Shown here one piece after another: positions 1 through 9,327 of a DNA stretch of 48,229 bases. The notes beneath the pieces are model-generated. The model worked only from the letters and a program-made list of their open reading frames with translations, had not been told where the DNA came from and searched no databases. The stretch is taken from the NCBI GenBank assembly GCA_012270795.1, contig JAAXHO010000073.1, forward strand, positions 1 to 48,229, given 5' to 3'. The stretch's first letter is position 1. Every line of letters begins with the position of its first letter. The DNA comes from Candidatus Poribacteria bacterium (lineage in GTDB: Bacteria > Poribacteria > WGA-4E > WGA-3G). The translations under genes and the position numbers were made by a program.

Positions 1-71
1 GTTGGAGGGGTTTCTAACCCCGATTGGACTGGTTTTTTGCTCAAGAAATCGGGGTTAGAAACCCCTCCAAC
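1..71. repeat. Perfect 25-bp inverted repeat
   Basis: Arms at 1-25 and 47-71 are exact reverse complements around a 21-nt loop. The arm begins GTTGGAGGGGTTTCTAACCC. It would form a very stable cruciform or RNA hairpin. There is no T-run directly after it, so it looks more like a mobile palindromic element than a simple terminator. The window starts exactly at the left arm, so the element may extend upstream. Confidence 0.85.
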
Positions 72-103
72 AAGAGGTTCATTTCTTAAGTTTACACTTA
101 TAG

Positions 104-199
104 GTAGAGCGCAGTGAAACCCGACAGAAACGAAACGTGTCGGGTTTCACTGCGCTCTACCCGGGGAATGCCATAAGGCATTCATACCGTTGATTTGGA
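104..199. repeat. Composite palindrome: 23-bp inverted repeat plus 39-nt shared module
   Basis: Arms 104-126 and 138-160 (starting GTAGAGCGCAGTGAAACCCG) pair perfectly. Directly next to them, 161-199 is a 39-nt module that itself contains a GAATGCC/GGCATTC hairpin. Its reverse complement matches 18165-18203 at 38 of 39 positions, where the module sits inside a different outer stem. The module is therefore shared between unrelated hairpins. Confidence 0.8.
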
Positions 200-281
200 C
201 CTACGCATCTAATTCACGAATGTTATAAATATCTGAAAAAATACCAAAAACTGAATAACCCTGACATTTGCCAAGAATAGC

Positions 282-310
282 GTGACTTTTGTAAAAATTT
301 CAGTTATACT
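282..310 (+). promoter_or_regulatory. Probable sigma-70 promoter for the PhyH gene
   Basis: A -35-like GTGACT (282-287), a 17-nt spacer and a -10-like TATACT (305-310) lie 39 bases upstream of the ATG at 349. The -35 box is imperfect. An AAGGC ribosome site follows at about 337-341. Confidence 0.45.
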
Positions 311-348
311 TTATTGAGATTCTAATCCAATTTTACAAGGCAAAGATT

Positions 349-1209
349 ATGCAAAAAATTACTGACAACGAAATTCAATTTTTCAGCGAAAATGGATATC
401 TTATTCTTAAAGGTGTTATCCAACCAGATGAGCTCGCTGTCATACAGCAAGAAAGCCAACGACTGATTGATGAGATTTTAGATGGCGGACCAGCAGATGA
501 ATGGTGCATGCGTGGACCAGAAGGCATTCCTTACTATCTCACCTATCTGCACTCACATCCAAACGAATTTTCACTTCGTTTGCTCGGACATCCTTTTATC
601 GGAGATTTACTGCACCGGATTATCGGACCTGATTTTATTCCGTGCTGGGAGTCACTCGTCTTTAAATTACCGAAAAACGGTTCCTCTGTCAGATGGCACC
701 GGGATGGCAATACCATCCGGGAAAACCATCCAATTTTCAATGTTGACATATACATCGATCATTCCACCGTTGACAACGGATGCGTGTGGGTTATTCCAAA
801 GAGCCATCTTTGGAGTATTGAAGAAGCACAGGAACAGATTGAAAAGGGTGTGGCGAATTTTGAACGTCCCGATGCAATACCAGCAGAAGTAGAACCAGGC
901 GATATTTTACTCCATCATACAAAAGTCTTGCATGGCAGTAAAATAAACACAAGCGATACACTTCGCAGAGTCATTTACTTTGACCAGCGGACACCGAGAT
1001 GGAACACACGTTATAAGTGGTGGCAAACAGAATTCCTGACGCAGCGGTGTAAAATGTATCAACGCGCGCTGCATGAACGCAGCACCAACCCATATCAATC
1101 AGATACGGAGCAGTTCGCCTACGAAGTGCCACCCGATATGCCAACGTGGGACCCAGACGACAACTTTGATTTGCGGATTCAGCATCGCGCCTACGCCTAT
1201 AAAGGATAA
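349..1209 (+). CDS. Phytanoyl-CoA dioxygenase (PhyH) family protein
   Basis: A 286-residue Fe(II)/2-oxoglutarate oxygenase of the PhyH fold. The iron-binding HxD is visible as H117-R-D119 (in RWHRDGN). The distal His is H195 in VLHGS, followed by R206/R207 for 2-oxoglutarate. Length and motif spacing are normal and the three metal ligands are all present, so it should be active. The substrate cannot be read from sequence; members hydroxylate many small molecules. The start is ATG 349 behind an AAGGC site. Two more PhyH-like proteins (39864 and 42597) lie in this window. The secreted WD40 gene begins 33 bases downstream and may be co-transcribed. Confidence 0.9.
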   Translation: MQKITDNEIQFFSENGYLILKGVIQPDELAVIQQESQRLIDEILDGGPADEWCMRGPEGIPYYLTYLHSHPNEFSLRLLGHPFIGDLLHRIIGPDFIPCWESLVFKLPKNGSSVRWHRDGNTIRENHPIFNVDIYIDHSTVDNGCVWVIPKSHLWSIEEAQEQIEKGVANFERPDAIPAEVEPGDILLHHTKVLHGSKINTSDTLRRVIYFDQRTPRWNTRYKWWQTEFLTQRCKMYQRALHERSTNPYQSDTEQFAYEVPPDMPTWDPDDNFDLRIQHRAYAYKG

Positions 1210-1242
1210 CACTCAATTTATGTTGAATTGGAGGCTTATCTC

Positions 1243-3282
1243 ATGAAGAAAACCACCATCCCTTTATTCATAGTGTTCTTTATTTTTTTACTGCCCATTT
1301 CATTAAACTCATTTGCAGCAGACACCACACGAATGAGTTTGCCGGAGGGCGCAATAGCGCGTCTTGGGAAAGGCATTATAAACGAGATTGAATATTCACC
1401 GAATGGTAAGTATTTAGCAGCGGAGACAAGCATCGGGATCTGGATTTATGATATGGAAACGTATCAAGAGGTGACACTGCTGACTGGACATATAGGACCT
1501 GTTAGCAGTATCGCGTTCAGTCCAGATGGAAGTACTATCATTAGTGGCTATGGCAGTGGAGGCATCTTGGTGTGGGACGTAAAAACAGGAAAACGCAAGC
1601 AAACTTTGCCAACCCTACAAGAGTGGGTACGTAGTGTCGCGTTCAGTCCAGATGGTAAAATAATCGCAAGTGGTGGTGCATGTGAAGAAGGTCTGTGCCC
1701 AGGAATCACATTATTGGATATCCAAACAGGCGAACAGCTTAAATCATTTGGAGGTCCCTATACTACTTTGAGTTTAAGTTTCAGTCCGGATGGAAAAACG
1801 CTCGCAAGTAGTGGAGATGAATGGGACAGCAATATCCGCTTGTGGGATGTTCAGACTGGCGAGCTCCTCAAAACTCTCAAAAAACGTACGGCTTTTGAAG
1901 ATTTTGAGGGTCGCGATGTCAACAGTGTCGTTTTTAGTCTACCGTCTTCCCGATCTGCCCAATACATCACATTCAAGTCGCGATGTCAACAGTGTCGTTT
2001 TTAGTCCGGATGGAAATATGATCGCCAGCGGCAGTGGTAATGGAACCATCCGCCTATGGAATACCCACACGGGTGAATTCATCAAATATCTTGAAGGACA
2101 TACGAAGTCTGTCAACAGCGTGGCTTTCAGTCCAAACGGGAAACGCTCATGAGTGCTGGCGCGGATGGCATCTGCTTATGGGATGTCAACACTGGAGAAT
2201 ACATTGATGAATTTCGAGTTCCTGCGATCAGCGCAGCTTTCAATCCCGATGGAAGGACATGCGCGATTGTAAGAGAGTGGGGTATATCTATACGAAATGC
2301 TCAAAATATAAGCTCAGAGGATATAGGTTCACTCACTGCAAGAGATATTGGTTCAGTCAGAAGTGTGGCTTTCAGTCCAGATGGAAACACTATTGTTAGT
2401 TGTAGTGGGAACAACATTCACCTATGGGATCCTCACACTAAGCAATTCCTCAAAACGCTGATAGGACATACGGATTTGGTAAGCAGCGTCGTTTTTAGTC
2501 CGGATGGAAACACTATCGCCAGTGCAAGTGACGACAGAACCATCCGTTTATGGAATGCCAATACACGTGAACATATCAAAACCTTGATGGGACATACGGC
2601 TTCGGTGAATAGTTTAGTTTTCAGCTCGGATGGAAACACTATCGCCAGTGGAGGCAACGACAGAACCATCCGCTTATGGAATGCCAATACCGGTGAACTT
2701 CTCAAAACATTCACAGGACATACAGAAAACGTCAACACTGTCGCTTTTAGCCCTGATGGGAACATTGTTGCCAGTGGTAGTGGAAGGTTGGTATATCACG
2801 GAAGAGGGGAGGATCAGGGCACATGTGAGGGACAGGAAATCCGTCTTTGGAATACCAACACCGGTGAGCACATAAGAACTTTAACCGGGCATACGTCTGT
2901 AGTCAATAGCGTGGTTTTCAATCCAGATGGAAACACTATCGCAAGTGCCAGTGGGCATTGGATGGGTTATGAAAGCACATACAGTAACGGTGAGGAAGTC
3001 CGATTATGGAATGTTCACACTGGAGAACTCATCAAAACCCTCACAGGACATGATGTTGTGGTCTCAAGTGTAGTATTCAGTCCTGATGGAAATCTTATCG
3101 TTAGTGGGACTGAGTTCGGTGAAATCCGTGTTTGGGATGCTTACACCGGCGAACACCTTAAAACGCTCAAAGGGCATACAGGTGGTGTTTCAAGTTTGGC
3201 ATTCAGTCCAGATGAAAAAATACTTGCAAGTAGTCGGACAGATGGCACGATACTGCTCTGGGATTTTTCTAATATACCGTAA
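1243..3282 (+). pseudogene. Secreted WD40-repeat protein, broken by two frameshifts
   Basis: The start is ATG 1243 behind GGAGG (1230-1234). The product begins with a clear signal peptide (MKKTTIPLF then a hydrophobic stretch ending NSFAA), so it is exported. WD40 blades follow, each with an AFSPDG-type strand and an RLW-type strand. The frame breaks twice. A 30-bp sequence at 1910-1939 is repeated at 1977-2006, adding 67 bp and shifting the frame. Near 2137-2142, GGGAAACGC reads on correctly only if one more A is supplied. Repairing both gives about 660 residues with exactly 14 blades, that is two seven-blade propellers. The first blade (ARLGKG-INEI-YSP) resembles the propeller start of the sigma-WD40 protein at 28934-31729. 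Ligands are unknown. Sequencing error could explain the second break but hardly the first. Confidence 0.8.
1910..2006 (+). repeat. 30-bp direct repeat flanking a 37-bp insert, frame-disrupting
   Basis: Copies at 1910-1939 and 1977-2006 are identical and begin GTCGCGATGTCAACAGTGTC. The 37 bases between them encode no WD40 residues. The 67-bp unit is not a multiple of three and creates the first frameshift of the secreted WD40 gene. Confidence 0.85.
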
Positions 3283-3370
3283 ACAACCCCATTACAGCAA
3301 TTCTTTCAATTTACGATATTTAAAACATACAGATAAGTCAGAAAATACTAACAGAATTTAAGGAAACACG

Positions 3371-4111
3371 ATGAACGTTCTACTGATAGGTGGTTCTGGA
3401 CACGTCGGAACTATGACACTCCCCTATATGAAAGAACATCACAATTTCCGCGTGCTTGATCTATCTCCACCTAAAGATGCTTCCGTTGAATACATTCAAG
3501 GGTCTGTTACCGATGCGGATATCGTACAGGAAGCGTTGCAAGGGATGGATACATTTGTCTATATGGTAATGTTGCGTCCTACAAGTGACCGTTCATCTAT
3601 CGCAGATTTCCCAGACATCGTTGCAAACTACGATGTCAATGCAAAGGGACTACATATCGTACTTCATGCTGCGAAGGAAGCGGGAATTCGTCACGGTGTT
3701 TACACCAGCACCTTCACCGTGCATGAACGCACTCGTAACAGTTTTCCCTATGAAAACATCGTTCCAAGAGACAATCCAGGCGTTTACGGATTAACAAAAA
3801 GTTTTGGTGAACAGGTTTGTGAATACTTTGCCCGTGAACACGGCATGTCTCTCATCGCGCTACGTATTACAGGTCCATCTACACGGGAGCAGTGGTTAGA
3901 ACGCCGCAACCAACCGAAAGACTCGTCTGTGCATATCTGGTGGACCGATGAAGAAGACTTGGCGCGCGCCTATCTTGCTGCAATTTCGGTTGAACATGAA
4001 GGATTTGACGCAGTTTTCATTGCAGGAGATTATGAACAAAAGGAAATCAATCTCTCAAAAGCAAAGCGGTTGTTAGGTTGGGAACCGTTGACGCATACGT
4101 TAGCATTGTAA
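3371..4111 (+). CDS. NAD-dependent epimerase/dehydratase family protein
   Basis: A 246-residue extended short-chain dehydrogenase. The N-terminal Rossmann motif is G7-GSGHVG13. The catalytic pair is Y139-GLT-K143, with a preceding YTSTF strand at 111-115 supplying the usual Ser/Thr. These features match the NAD(P)-dependent sugar-nucleotide epimerase/dehydratase family. The chain is rather short for a full epimerase (usually 300 or more), and the C-terminal substrate domain is reduced, so the substrate is unclear. The ATG at 3371 follows AAGGA. It reads alone: 88 bases after the WD40 gene and before the sdh promoter. Confidence 0.85.
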   Translation: MNVLLIGGSGHVGTMTLPYMKEHHNFRVLDLSPPKDASVEYIQGSVTDADIVQEALQGMDTFVYMVMLRPTSDRSSIADFPDIVANYDVNAKGLHIVLHAAKEAGIRHGVYTSTFTVHERTRNSFPYENIVPRDNPGVYGLTKSFGEQVCEYFAREHGMSLIALRITGPSTREQWLERRNQPKDSSVHIWWTDEEDLARAYLAAISVEHEGFDAVFIAGDYEQKEINLSKAKRLLGWEPLTHTLAL

Positions 4112-4151
4112 AAAGGCATTTAAGTCTCAAGGTTATTTAGTTTTCGTTAAT

Positions 4152-4180
4152 TTGACATAGATTTTGCTTCATGCTACAAT
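4152..4180 (+). promoter_or_regulatory. Strong sigma-70 promoter of the sdh operon
   Basis: A perfect -35 TTGACA (4152-4157), a 17-nt spacer and a TACAAT -10 (4175-4180). Transcription would start near 4187, giving a leader of about 150 nt before the anchor gene. A weaker second candidate is TTGCAC (4279-4284), 17 nt, TATCCT (4302-4307). Confidence 0.75.
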
Positions 4181-4333
4181 ATACTAAAATAAAACCAAGA
4201 GTTTACGCTGCACATCAACAGTATTAAGGCAGATTCATGTGAAAGAAAAACCTAATATCCAAACCGATTATATCCTGCTTGCACTTATTTTTCAAATGTG
4301 GTATCCTATAAGAAATAGAAGGGAAAATTGTCT

Positions 4334-5146
4334 ATGGCACATCCAGAACTGACATTAACTGAACACCGGCCTTTCCAAACCCAGCGAAAAGACACCTGGT
4401 GGGTACAACCTTTAGCAGTATTTATCGGGTTAGGTGTGTTTATCGTCTATGCGACTTTTCGAGTTTTTGAAGGAAACCATTTTTTACCTGAGAACGCTCC
4501 TTATTTGACACCTTTTTATTCTCCACTACTTTTTGGCACATCTGAGCATTCTAATGATCACAGTTGGTTTGGAGCAATGCCCGCATGGATGCCTGGGGTA
4601 ATTACCCCGGCAGTCCTCATTTTATGGGCACCCCTTGGATTTCGTTTTACTTGTTATTATTACCGCGGGGCATACTATAAGGCATTTTGGGCAGACCCAC
4701 CTTCATGCTCAGTATCAGAACCAAGAAAAGGTTATCGCGGTGAACATTCGTTCCCATTGATTATCCAGAATATTCATAGGTATTTCCTTTATGTTGCAAT
4801 CGTTATTGTAGGTATTCTCGCTTATGATGTTTGGGAAGCACTCTGGTTTGACGATGGAAACGGTGGAAAGACCTTTGGCATTGGAATAGGTACTATCATA
4901 TTGGCGGTGAATGTGGTCCTTTTAGGTGGTTATACCTTTGGATGTCACTCATTACGTCACTTGGTCGGCGGAATAGTTGACCTGCTATCCAAAGCACCCG
5001 TACGCCGAAATTTGTATAACTGTGTGAGTTGTCTCAATCAACGACACATGCTCTGGGCATGGATGAGTCTGTTATGGGTCGGTTTTTCTGATTTGTATGT
5101 CCGCACAATCGCAGTTACAGGCTGGCAAGATTACATAACATTTTAA
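4334..5146 (+). CDS. Succinate dehydrogenase membrane anchor, five-helix (Sdh1-type) subunit
   Basis: A 270-residue integral membrane protein with five predicted helices at about 24-42, 87-104, 149-170, 181-202 and 239-262. It directly precedes sdhA and sdhB, so it is the quinone-side anchor of complex II. Length, helix count and gene order resemble the mycobacterial Sdh1 anchor (Rv0249c type) rather than the short SdhC/SdhD pair. Conserved-looking Cys and His residues are C107, C125, H148, C204-H205, H209, C230, C233 and H238, and these could bind a cofactor. Mycobacterial Sdh1 is reported to hold a membrane-embedded Rieske-type cluster; whether this one does cannot be decided here. ATG 4334 is preferred over TTG 4328 because of its spacing from GAAGGGA. 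Confidence 0.8.
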   Translation: MAHPELTLTEHRPFQTQRKDTWWVQPLAVFIGLGVFIVYATFRVFEGNHFLPENAPYLTPFYSPLLFGTSEHSNDHSWFGAMPAWMPGVITPAVLILWAPLGFRFTCYYYRGAYYKAFWADPPSCSVSEPRKGYRGEHSFPLIIQNIHRYFLYVAIVIVGILAYDVWEALWFDDGNGGKTFGIGIGTIILAVNVVLLGGYTFGCHSLRHLVGGIVDLLSKAPVRRNLYNCVSCLNQRHMLWAWMSLLWVGFSDLYVRTIAVTGWQDYITF

Positions 5147-5173
5147 ACAATGTCTTAGAGAGGATACTTTAGT

Positions 5174-6991
5174 TTGACATCTTACGAAACGCACAAATAT
5201 GATGTATTGATAATCGGTGCAGGTGGTGCAGGATTACGCGCCGCAATTGAGGCATCCACAGGCGATCTAAAAGTTGGATTGGTTTGTAAATCTCTGCTTG
5301 GAAAAGCGCACACTGTGATGGCGGAAGGCGGAGTAGCTGCTGCCTTGGCAAATGTAGATGAAAGAGACAGTTGGCGTGTGCATTTTGCAGACACAATGCG
5401 CGGCGGGCAGTATCTTTCTAACGCTCGGATGGCAGAACTCCACGCCAAAGAATCACCCGATCGCGTCCGTGAACTTGAAGCATGGGGTGCACTCTTCGAT
5501 CGCACACAGGATGGTAGTATCCTACAACGAAACTTCGGTGGACATCAGTATCCACGTCTTGCACATGTCGGCGACAGAACAGGTTTGGAGATGATTCGTG
5601 CCTTGCAAGATCACGGCATTCATCAAGGTATTGAAGTCCACATGGAAAATACCATCGTTTCACTCCTCAAAACGGGAGATAGGGTATCAGGAGCTTTCGG
5701 TTACGAGCGTGAAAAAGGACGATTCAAAATCTTTTCCGCAAAAGCAGTTGTATTAGCAACAGGAGGGGTCGGGAAAGCATACAAAATCACAAGCAACAGT
5801 TGGGAGTATACTGGCGATGGAAATTCCCTTGCATACCACGCGGGTGCCGAACTGATTGACATGGAATTTGTCCAGTTTCACCCAACAGGTATGGTTTGGC
5901 CGCCCAGTGTCAGAGGTATTTTAGTTACAGAAGGAGTTCGTGGTGAAGGCGGTATCCTCAAAAACAGCGAAGGCAAACGTTTCATGTTCGACGATATTTC
6001 CGACCTCTATGTAAACCAAACTGCAGACAACCCTGAAGAAGGTTGGCGTTATACACAAGGTGATAGAGACGCACGGAGACCTCCAGAATTGTTGACTCGT
6101 GACCATATAGCACGGTGCATCGTTAGAGAAGTTCAGGAAGGCAGAGGCAGTCCACACGGTGGGGTGTTCTTAGACATCGCATGGATTAAGGAGAAAATTC
6201 CAAACGCTGCGGAACATATCCGAAGAAAATTACCGAGTATGTATCATCAATTCAAGGAACTTGCAGATATCGACATTACACAAGAACCGATGGAGGTAGG
6301 TCCCACAACTCACTATATTATGGGAGGCATTCGCGTTGATGCCGATACGCAAATGACGTGTGTTCCCGGTCTGTTCGCAGCAGGTGAATGTGCAGCAGGT
6401 TTACACGGTGCGAATCGACTCGGCGGGAATTCTTTGTCTGACTTACTTGTATTCGGACAACGAGCTGGGGAATATGCTGCACAATTTGCTCAAGAAAATG
6501 GCGATGTGCCGCTTGAAGAGAGTGAAATAGAAGAAATAGCAAAACATGTGCTAAAACCTTTTGATAACACAGAAGAGGGAGATAATCCTTACGAAATACA
6601 GGCACAACTTCAAGACAAGATGCAGGAATTAGTGGGAATCGCACGTAGTCAAGACAGCCTTACACAAGCATTGGAGGAAATTCAGAATTTGCGTGAAAAA
6701 GCTGAGAATGTCCATACAATCGGCAATCGGGAATACAACGCGGGATGGCATACTGCACTCGATCTTGACTGTTTACTCACAGTTTCAGAAGCGATCGCAC
6801 TTGCAGCCCTTGAACGTAGAGCAAGTATTGGTGCGCATTCACGTGATGACTACCCAGAAAAAGAGGAACCGGGTGCAGGAAAATATAACACTATCCTTAG
6901 AAAGGCTGACGACGATACGATGGAAATCCGACGAGAACCTATTCCTAAATTGGCCGAAGAATATCAACAGATTATTGATGAAATGGGATAG
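5174..6991 (+). CDS. sdhA: Succinate dehydrogenase flavoprotein subunit
   Basis: Oxidises succinate to fumarate and passes electrons to SdhB. The 605-residue chain shows the FAD Rossmann motif GAGGAG (15-20), the covalent-FAD histidine H46 in AHTVMAEGG, the substrate motif HPTG (236-239), TEGVRGEGG (252-260), H380 in THYIMGG and the FAD/substrate segment GANRLGGNSL (412-421). All catalytic parts are present. The start is the TTG at 5174 behind GAGAGGA; no in-frame ATG lies near the conserved N-terminus. It starts 27 bases after the anchor gene and ends 26 bases before sdhB, forming one operon. Confidence 0.95.
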   Translation: MTSYETHKYDVLIIGAGGAGLRAAIEASTGDLKVGLVCKSLLGKAHTVMAEGGVAAALANVDERDSWRVHFADTMRGGQYLSNARMAELHAKESPDRVRELEAWGALFDRTQDGSILQRNFGGHQYPRLAHVGDRTGLEMIRALQDHGIHQGIEVHMENTIVSLLKTGDRVSGAFGYEREKGRFKIFSAKAVVLATGGVGKAYKITSNSWEYTGDGNSLAYHAGAELIDMEFVQFHPTGMVWPPSVRGILVTEGVRGEGGILKNSEGKRFMFDDISDLYVNQTADNPEEGWRYTQGDRDARRPPELLTRDHIARCIVREVQEGRGSPHGGVFLDIAWIKEKIPNAAEHIRRKLPSMYHQFKELADIDITQEPMEVGPTTHYIMGGIRVDADTQMTCVPGLFAAGECAAGLHGANRLGGNSLSDLLVFGQRAGEYAAQFAQENGDVPLEESEIEEIAKHVLKPFDNTEEGDNPYEIQAQLQDKMQELVGIARSQDSLTQALEEIQNLREKAENVHTIGNREYNAGWHTALDLDCLLTVSEAIALAALERRASIGAHSRDDYPEKEEPGAGKYNTILRKADDDTMEIRREPIPKLAEEYQQIIDEMG

Positions 6992-7017
6992 GCAATATAC
7001 AACGGAAAGAAACTAAA

Positions 7018-7758
7018 ATGGCAAAAGCAACTTTCAGAATCTGGCGCGGGGATGCCGACAACGCACAATACGTTGATTACGAAACAGAGGTCTCCGAAGG
7101 GATGGTCGTTTTAGACGCTGTCCACCGCATCCAAGCAGAACAAGCAAATGACCTCGCTGTCCGATGGAACTGTAAAGCAGGGAAGTGCGGATCCTGTTCT
7201 GCAGAAGTAAACGGCAATCCTAAGTTATTGTGTATGACGCGCCTTAACGATTTACCCCTTGACCAACCTGTCACCGTTGAACCGATGCGCGCATTTCCTA
7301 TCATCAAAGACCTCGTTACAGACGTGTCTTGGAACTATAAGGTTAAAGAAAAAATGAAACCCTTCACACCAAGACCACCAGATGCTGAAGATGGCACATG
7401 GCGAATGGAACAAGTTGATATAGATCATATACAAGAGTTTAAAAAATGTATTGAGTGCTTTCTCTGCCAAGATGTCTGCCACGTTCTACGGGAACATCAC
7501 CTTCATGAAGAGTTTATCGGTCCTCGCTACTTGGTCTATGCTGCATCATTAGAAATGCACCCAATAGACACTGAAAATCGTTTGGAAGAATTGAAAGGTG
7601 AGGACGGTATCGGGTACTGTAACATCACAAAATGCTGTACAAAAGTATGTCCGGAACACATCACGATTACAGATAATGCAATTATACCATTGAAAGAACG
7701 CGTGGTTGATGAATTTTATGATCCTCTCAGAAAATTATTTAAAGTATTTAGTGGATAA
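7018..7758 (+). CDS. sdhB: Succinate dehydrogenase iron-sulfur subunit
   Basis: A 246-residue electron-transfer subunit linking SdhA to the membrane anchor. The [2Fe-2S] ligands are C52, C57, C60 and C72. The second domain carries C144-x2-C147-x2-C150-x3-C154 for [4Fe-4S], and the last cluster (usually [3Fe-4S]) uses the CNITKCCTKVCP region (C201-C211). The extra Cys next to C206 is unusual but leaves the pattern intact. It is the last clear gene of the sdh operon; a small YgiT-like ORF begins 10 bases after its stop. Confidence 0.95.
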   Translation: MAKATFRIWRGDADNAQYVDYETEVSEGMVVLDAVHRIQAEQANDLAVRWNCKAGKCGSCSAEVNGNPKLLCMTRLNDLPLDQPVTVEPMRAFPIIKDLVTDVSWNYKVKEKMKPFTPRPPDAEDGTWRMEQVDIDHIQEFKKCIECFLCQDVCHVLREHHLHEEFIGPRYLVYAASLEMHPIDTENRLEELKGEDGIGYCNITKCCTKVCPEHITITDNAIIPLKERVVDEFYDPLRKLFKVFSG

Positions 7759-7768
7759 GTATGGAAAA

Positions 7769-7999
7769 ATGTCTAACAAAGAAGTTTGGGATGAAATCTT
7801 AATTGAGCAAAAAGTTACATACGCCCTTGCAATGGCCGGTAAGTTTTACTTAATTGAGAATGTCCCAGCCCGTGTTAATCTTGAAACTGGAGAACAATTC
7901 TTCTTACCTAAAGTTGTTGACCGTTTACAACAAATTGTTTGGAATCAGCAGCAACCCATCCGAACTGTCACATTGCCTGTATATGAGTATACGAATTAA
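7769..7999 (+). CDS. Small YgiT-like protein lacking the zinc cysteines
   Basis: A 76-residue protein starting at ATG 7769 (MSNKEVWDE). The stretch FYLIENVPARVNLETGEQFF followed by LPKVVDRLQQIV matches the C-terminal half of YgiT/MqsA-type domains. In that family the equivalent segment reads roughly VPA-x-C-x2-CGE-x-Y-F followed by EV. Here the two Cys positions are N and T, so zinc would not be bound. The family is usually linked to toxin-antitoxin antitoxins, but no partner toxin gene is seen beside it. It may be co-transcribed with sdhB. The start is uncertain because no clear ribosome site is visible. Confidence 0.55.
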   Translation: MSNKEVWDEILIEQKVTYALAMAGKFYLIENVPARVNLETGEQFFLPKVVDRLQQIVWNQQQPIRTVTLPVYEYTN

Positions 8000-8039
8000 C
8001 ATAACTACAATTTTTTGACCTATCCTGGAGACATAAATA

Positions 8040-9173
8040 ATGGCAAGTAAGAACGATATATTAAGAGTTGGTGTGATTGGACCTGGTGGTGCAGGACGAG
8101 GAAACACAATGGGATTTGCAACACGCCCGGATTGCCAAGTCGTCGCTGCCGCAGATGCCCATGAGGGTAGCTTAGACGCATTAGAAAACGCACTACAGCA
8201 ACGTGTAGAAGATTACGAACCTAATAGTCTTACACGCTACCTTGGTGAACATGAATTTATTGAGATGCTCAATCACGAAGACTTAGATATAGTCGGTGTC
8301 TTCTCACCACATTCCTTGCATGACATTCATGTGAAATACGCACTGCGTGCAGGTTGTCATGTCATCGTAGAAAAACCGATGGCAAATATCGTCGGAGACG
8401 CGATTACTATAACAAAAATTGCACTTGGCAGCGAATTACATCTCGTCGGCGGATACCAACGGCATTACGATAATACCTACATAACGGGAAGACTTGCAAT
8501 CGCAGATGGACGCATAGGAAAACTACAGAAATTTGAAGTCTACATGGCACAACGATGGGGTGCCGGTGGATGGAGAGGGGATCCCCGCTTCTCTGGTGGT
8601 GGACAACCGAATGACTCAGGAAGTCACCTGCAGGATATTTTCCTATGGATGACAAATAGATTACCTGCCAAAGTTTATGGCACAACCGACATGAAATTTG
8701 AAGACAATGATGGGAATCTCGTGCCGAAATTCGTTGAGATTAACTCATACTCAGACGTAACACTTGACAACGGTGCAGAAGGCACAATTACTATTATGGG
8801 GAACACACGTGTCGGATTTGAAGAGTGGGTCATTCTTGAAGGTGACCAAGGCACTATAGAAATCAAGAACGGAATCCGTTTTACCCCAAAAGGTGGAGAA
8901 ACAGAAGACCTTTCATATCCGCGCCCCGAAGGATACCCGCGCAATAAGGTTGACCAACTTGTCGGACTTGTCAAAGGTGAATACGATACAAACTATACCT
9001 CAGGGGTCAACGGGATACGAACAAGTTGGTTGACAAACTCCATTCTTGAAGCGGGGAAAGGACCGGAGGAAAAAAATAGTGTTGATTGTGACAAACTTAT
9101 TGAGAATGAAGGTTATACTCGCCAAGAAGTTTTAGACCTAATTGACCAATGTGCTGCGAGACAGATGTATTAG
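8040..9173 (+). CDS. Gfo/Idh/MocA family oxidoreductase
   Basis: A 377-residue NAD(P)-dependent dehydrogenase acting on sugars, inositol or similar polyols. The N-terminal Rossmann motif GPGGAGRG lies near 14-21. The family signature EKPMA is at 110-114, supplying the active-site Lys. The C-terminal alpha/beta domain follows, with a GGGQPNDSGSHLQDIF stretch that provides the usual catalytic His. Length is typical. ATG 8040 follows a CTGGAG ribosome site. The substrate is not readable. Such genes are commonly expanded in polysaccharide-degrading marine bacteria. Confidence 0.9.
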   Translation: MASKNDILRVGVIGPGGAGRGNTMGFATRPDCQVVAAADAHEGSLDALENALQQRVEDYEPNSLTRYLGEHEFIEMLNHEDLDIVGVFSPHSLHDIHVKYALRAGCHVIVEKPMANIVGDAITITKIALGSELHLVGGYQRHYDNTYITGRLAIADGRIGKLQKFEVYMAQRWGAGGWRGDPRFSGGGQPNDSGSHLQDIFLWMTNRLPAKVYGTTDMKFEDNDGNLVPKFVEINSYSDVTLDNGAEGTITIMGNTRVGFEEWVILEGDQGTIEIKNGIRFTPKGGETEDLSYPRPEGYPRNKVDQLVGLVKGEYDTNYTSGVNGIRTSWLTNSILEAGKGPEEKNSVDCDKLIENEGYTRQEVLDLIDQCAARQMY

Positions 9174-9327
9174 AATAAACCATAGTCTCTAAATAACAGG
9201 TATTACGGATATATGAGCAAATTTCCATACCGAGTCTTGTGGATTCCAGTGTGCAGATGTAAATTCATTCTAATATAATTAAATTTCAAATTCTAATAAT
9301 TAAATTTCTAAAGAAAGGAGAAAAACA

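Noticed and set aside
1-71. Rho-independent terminator
   Set aside because: The stem is far longer than a typical terminator and has no T-run; a palindromic element fits better.
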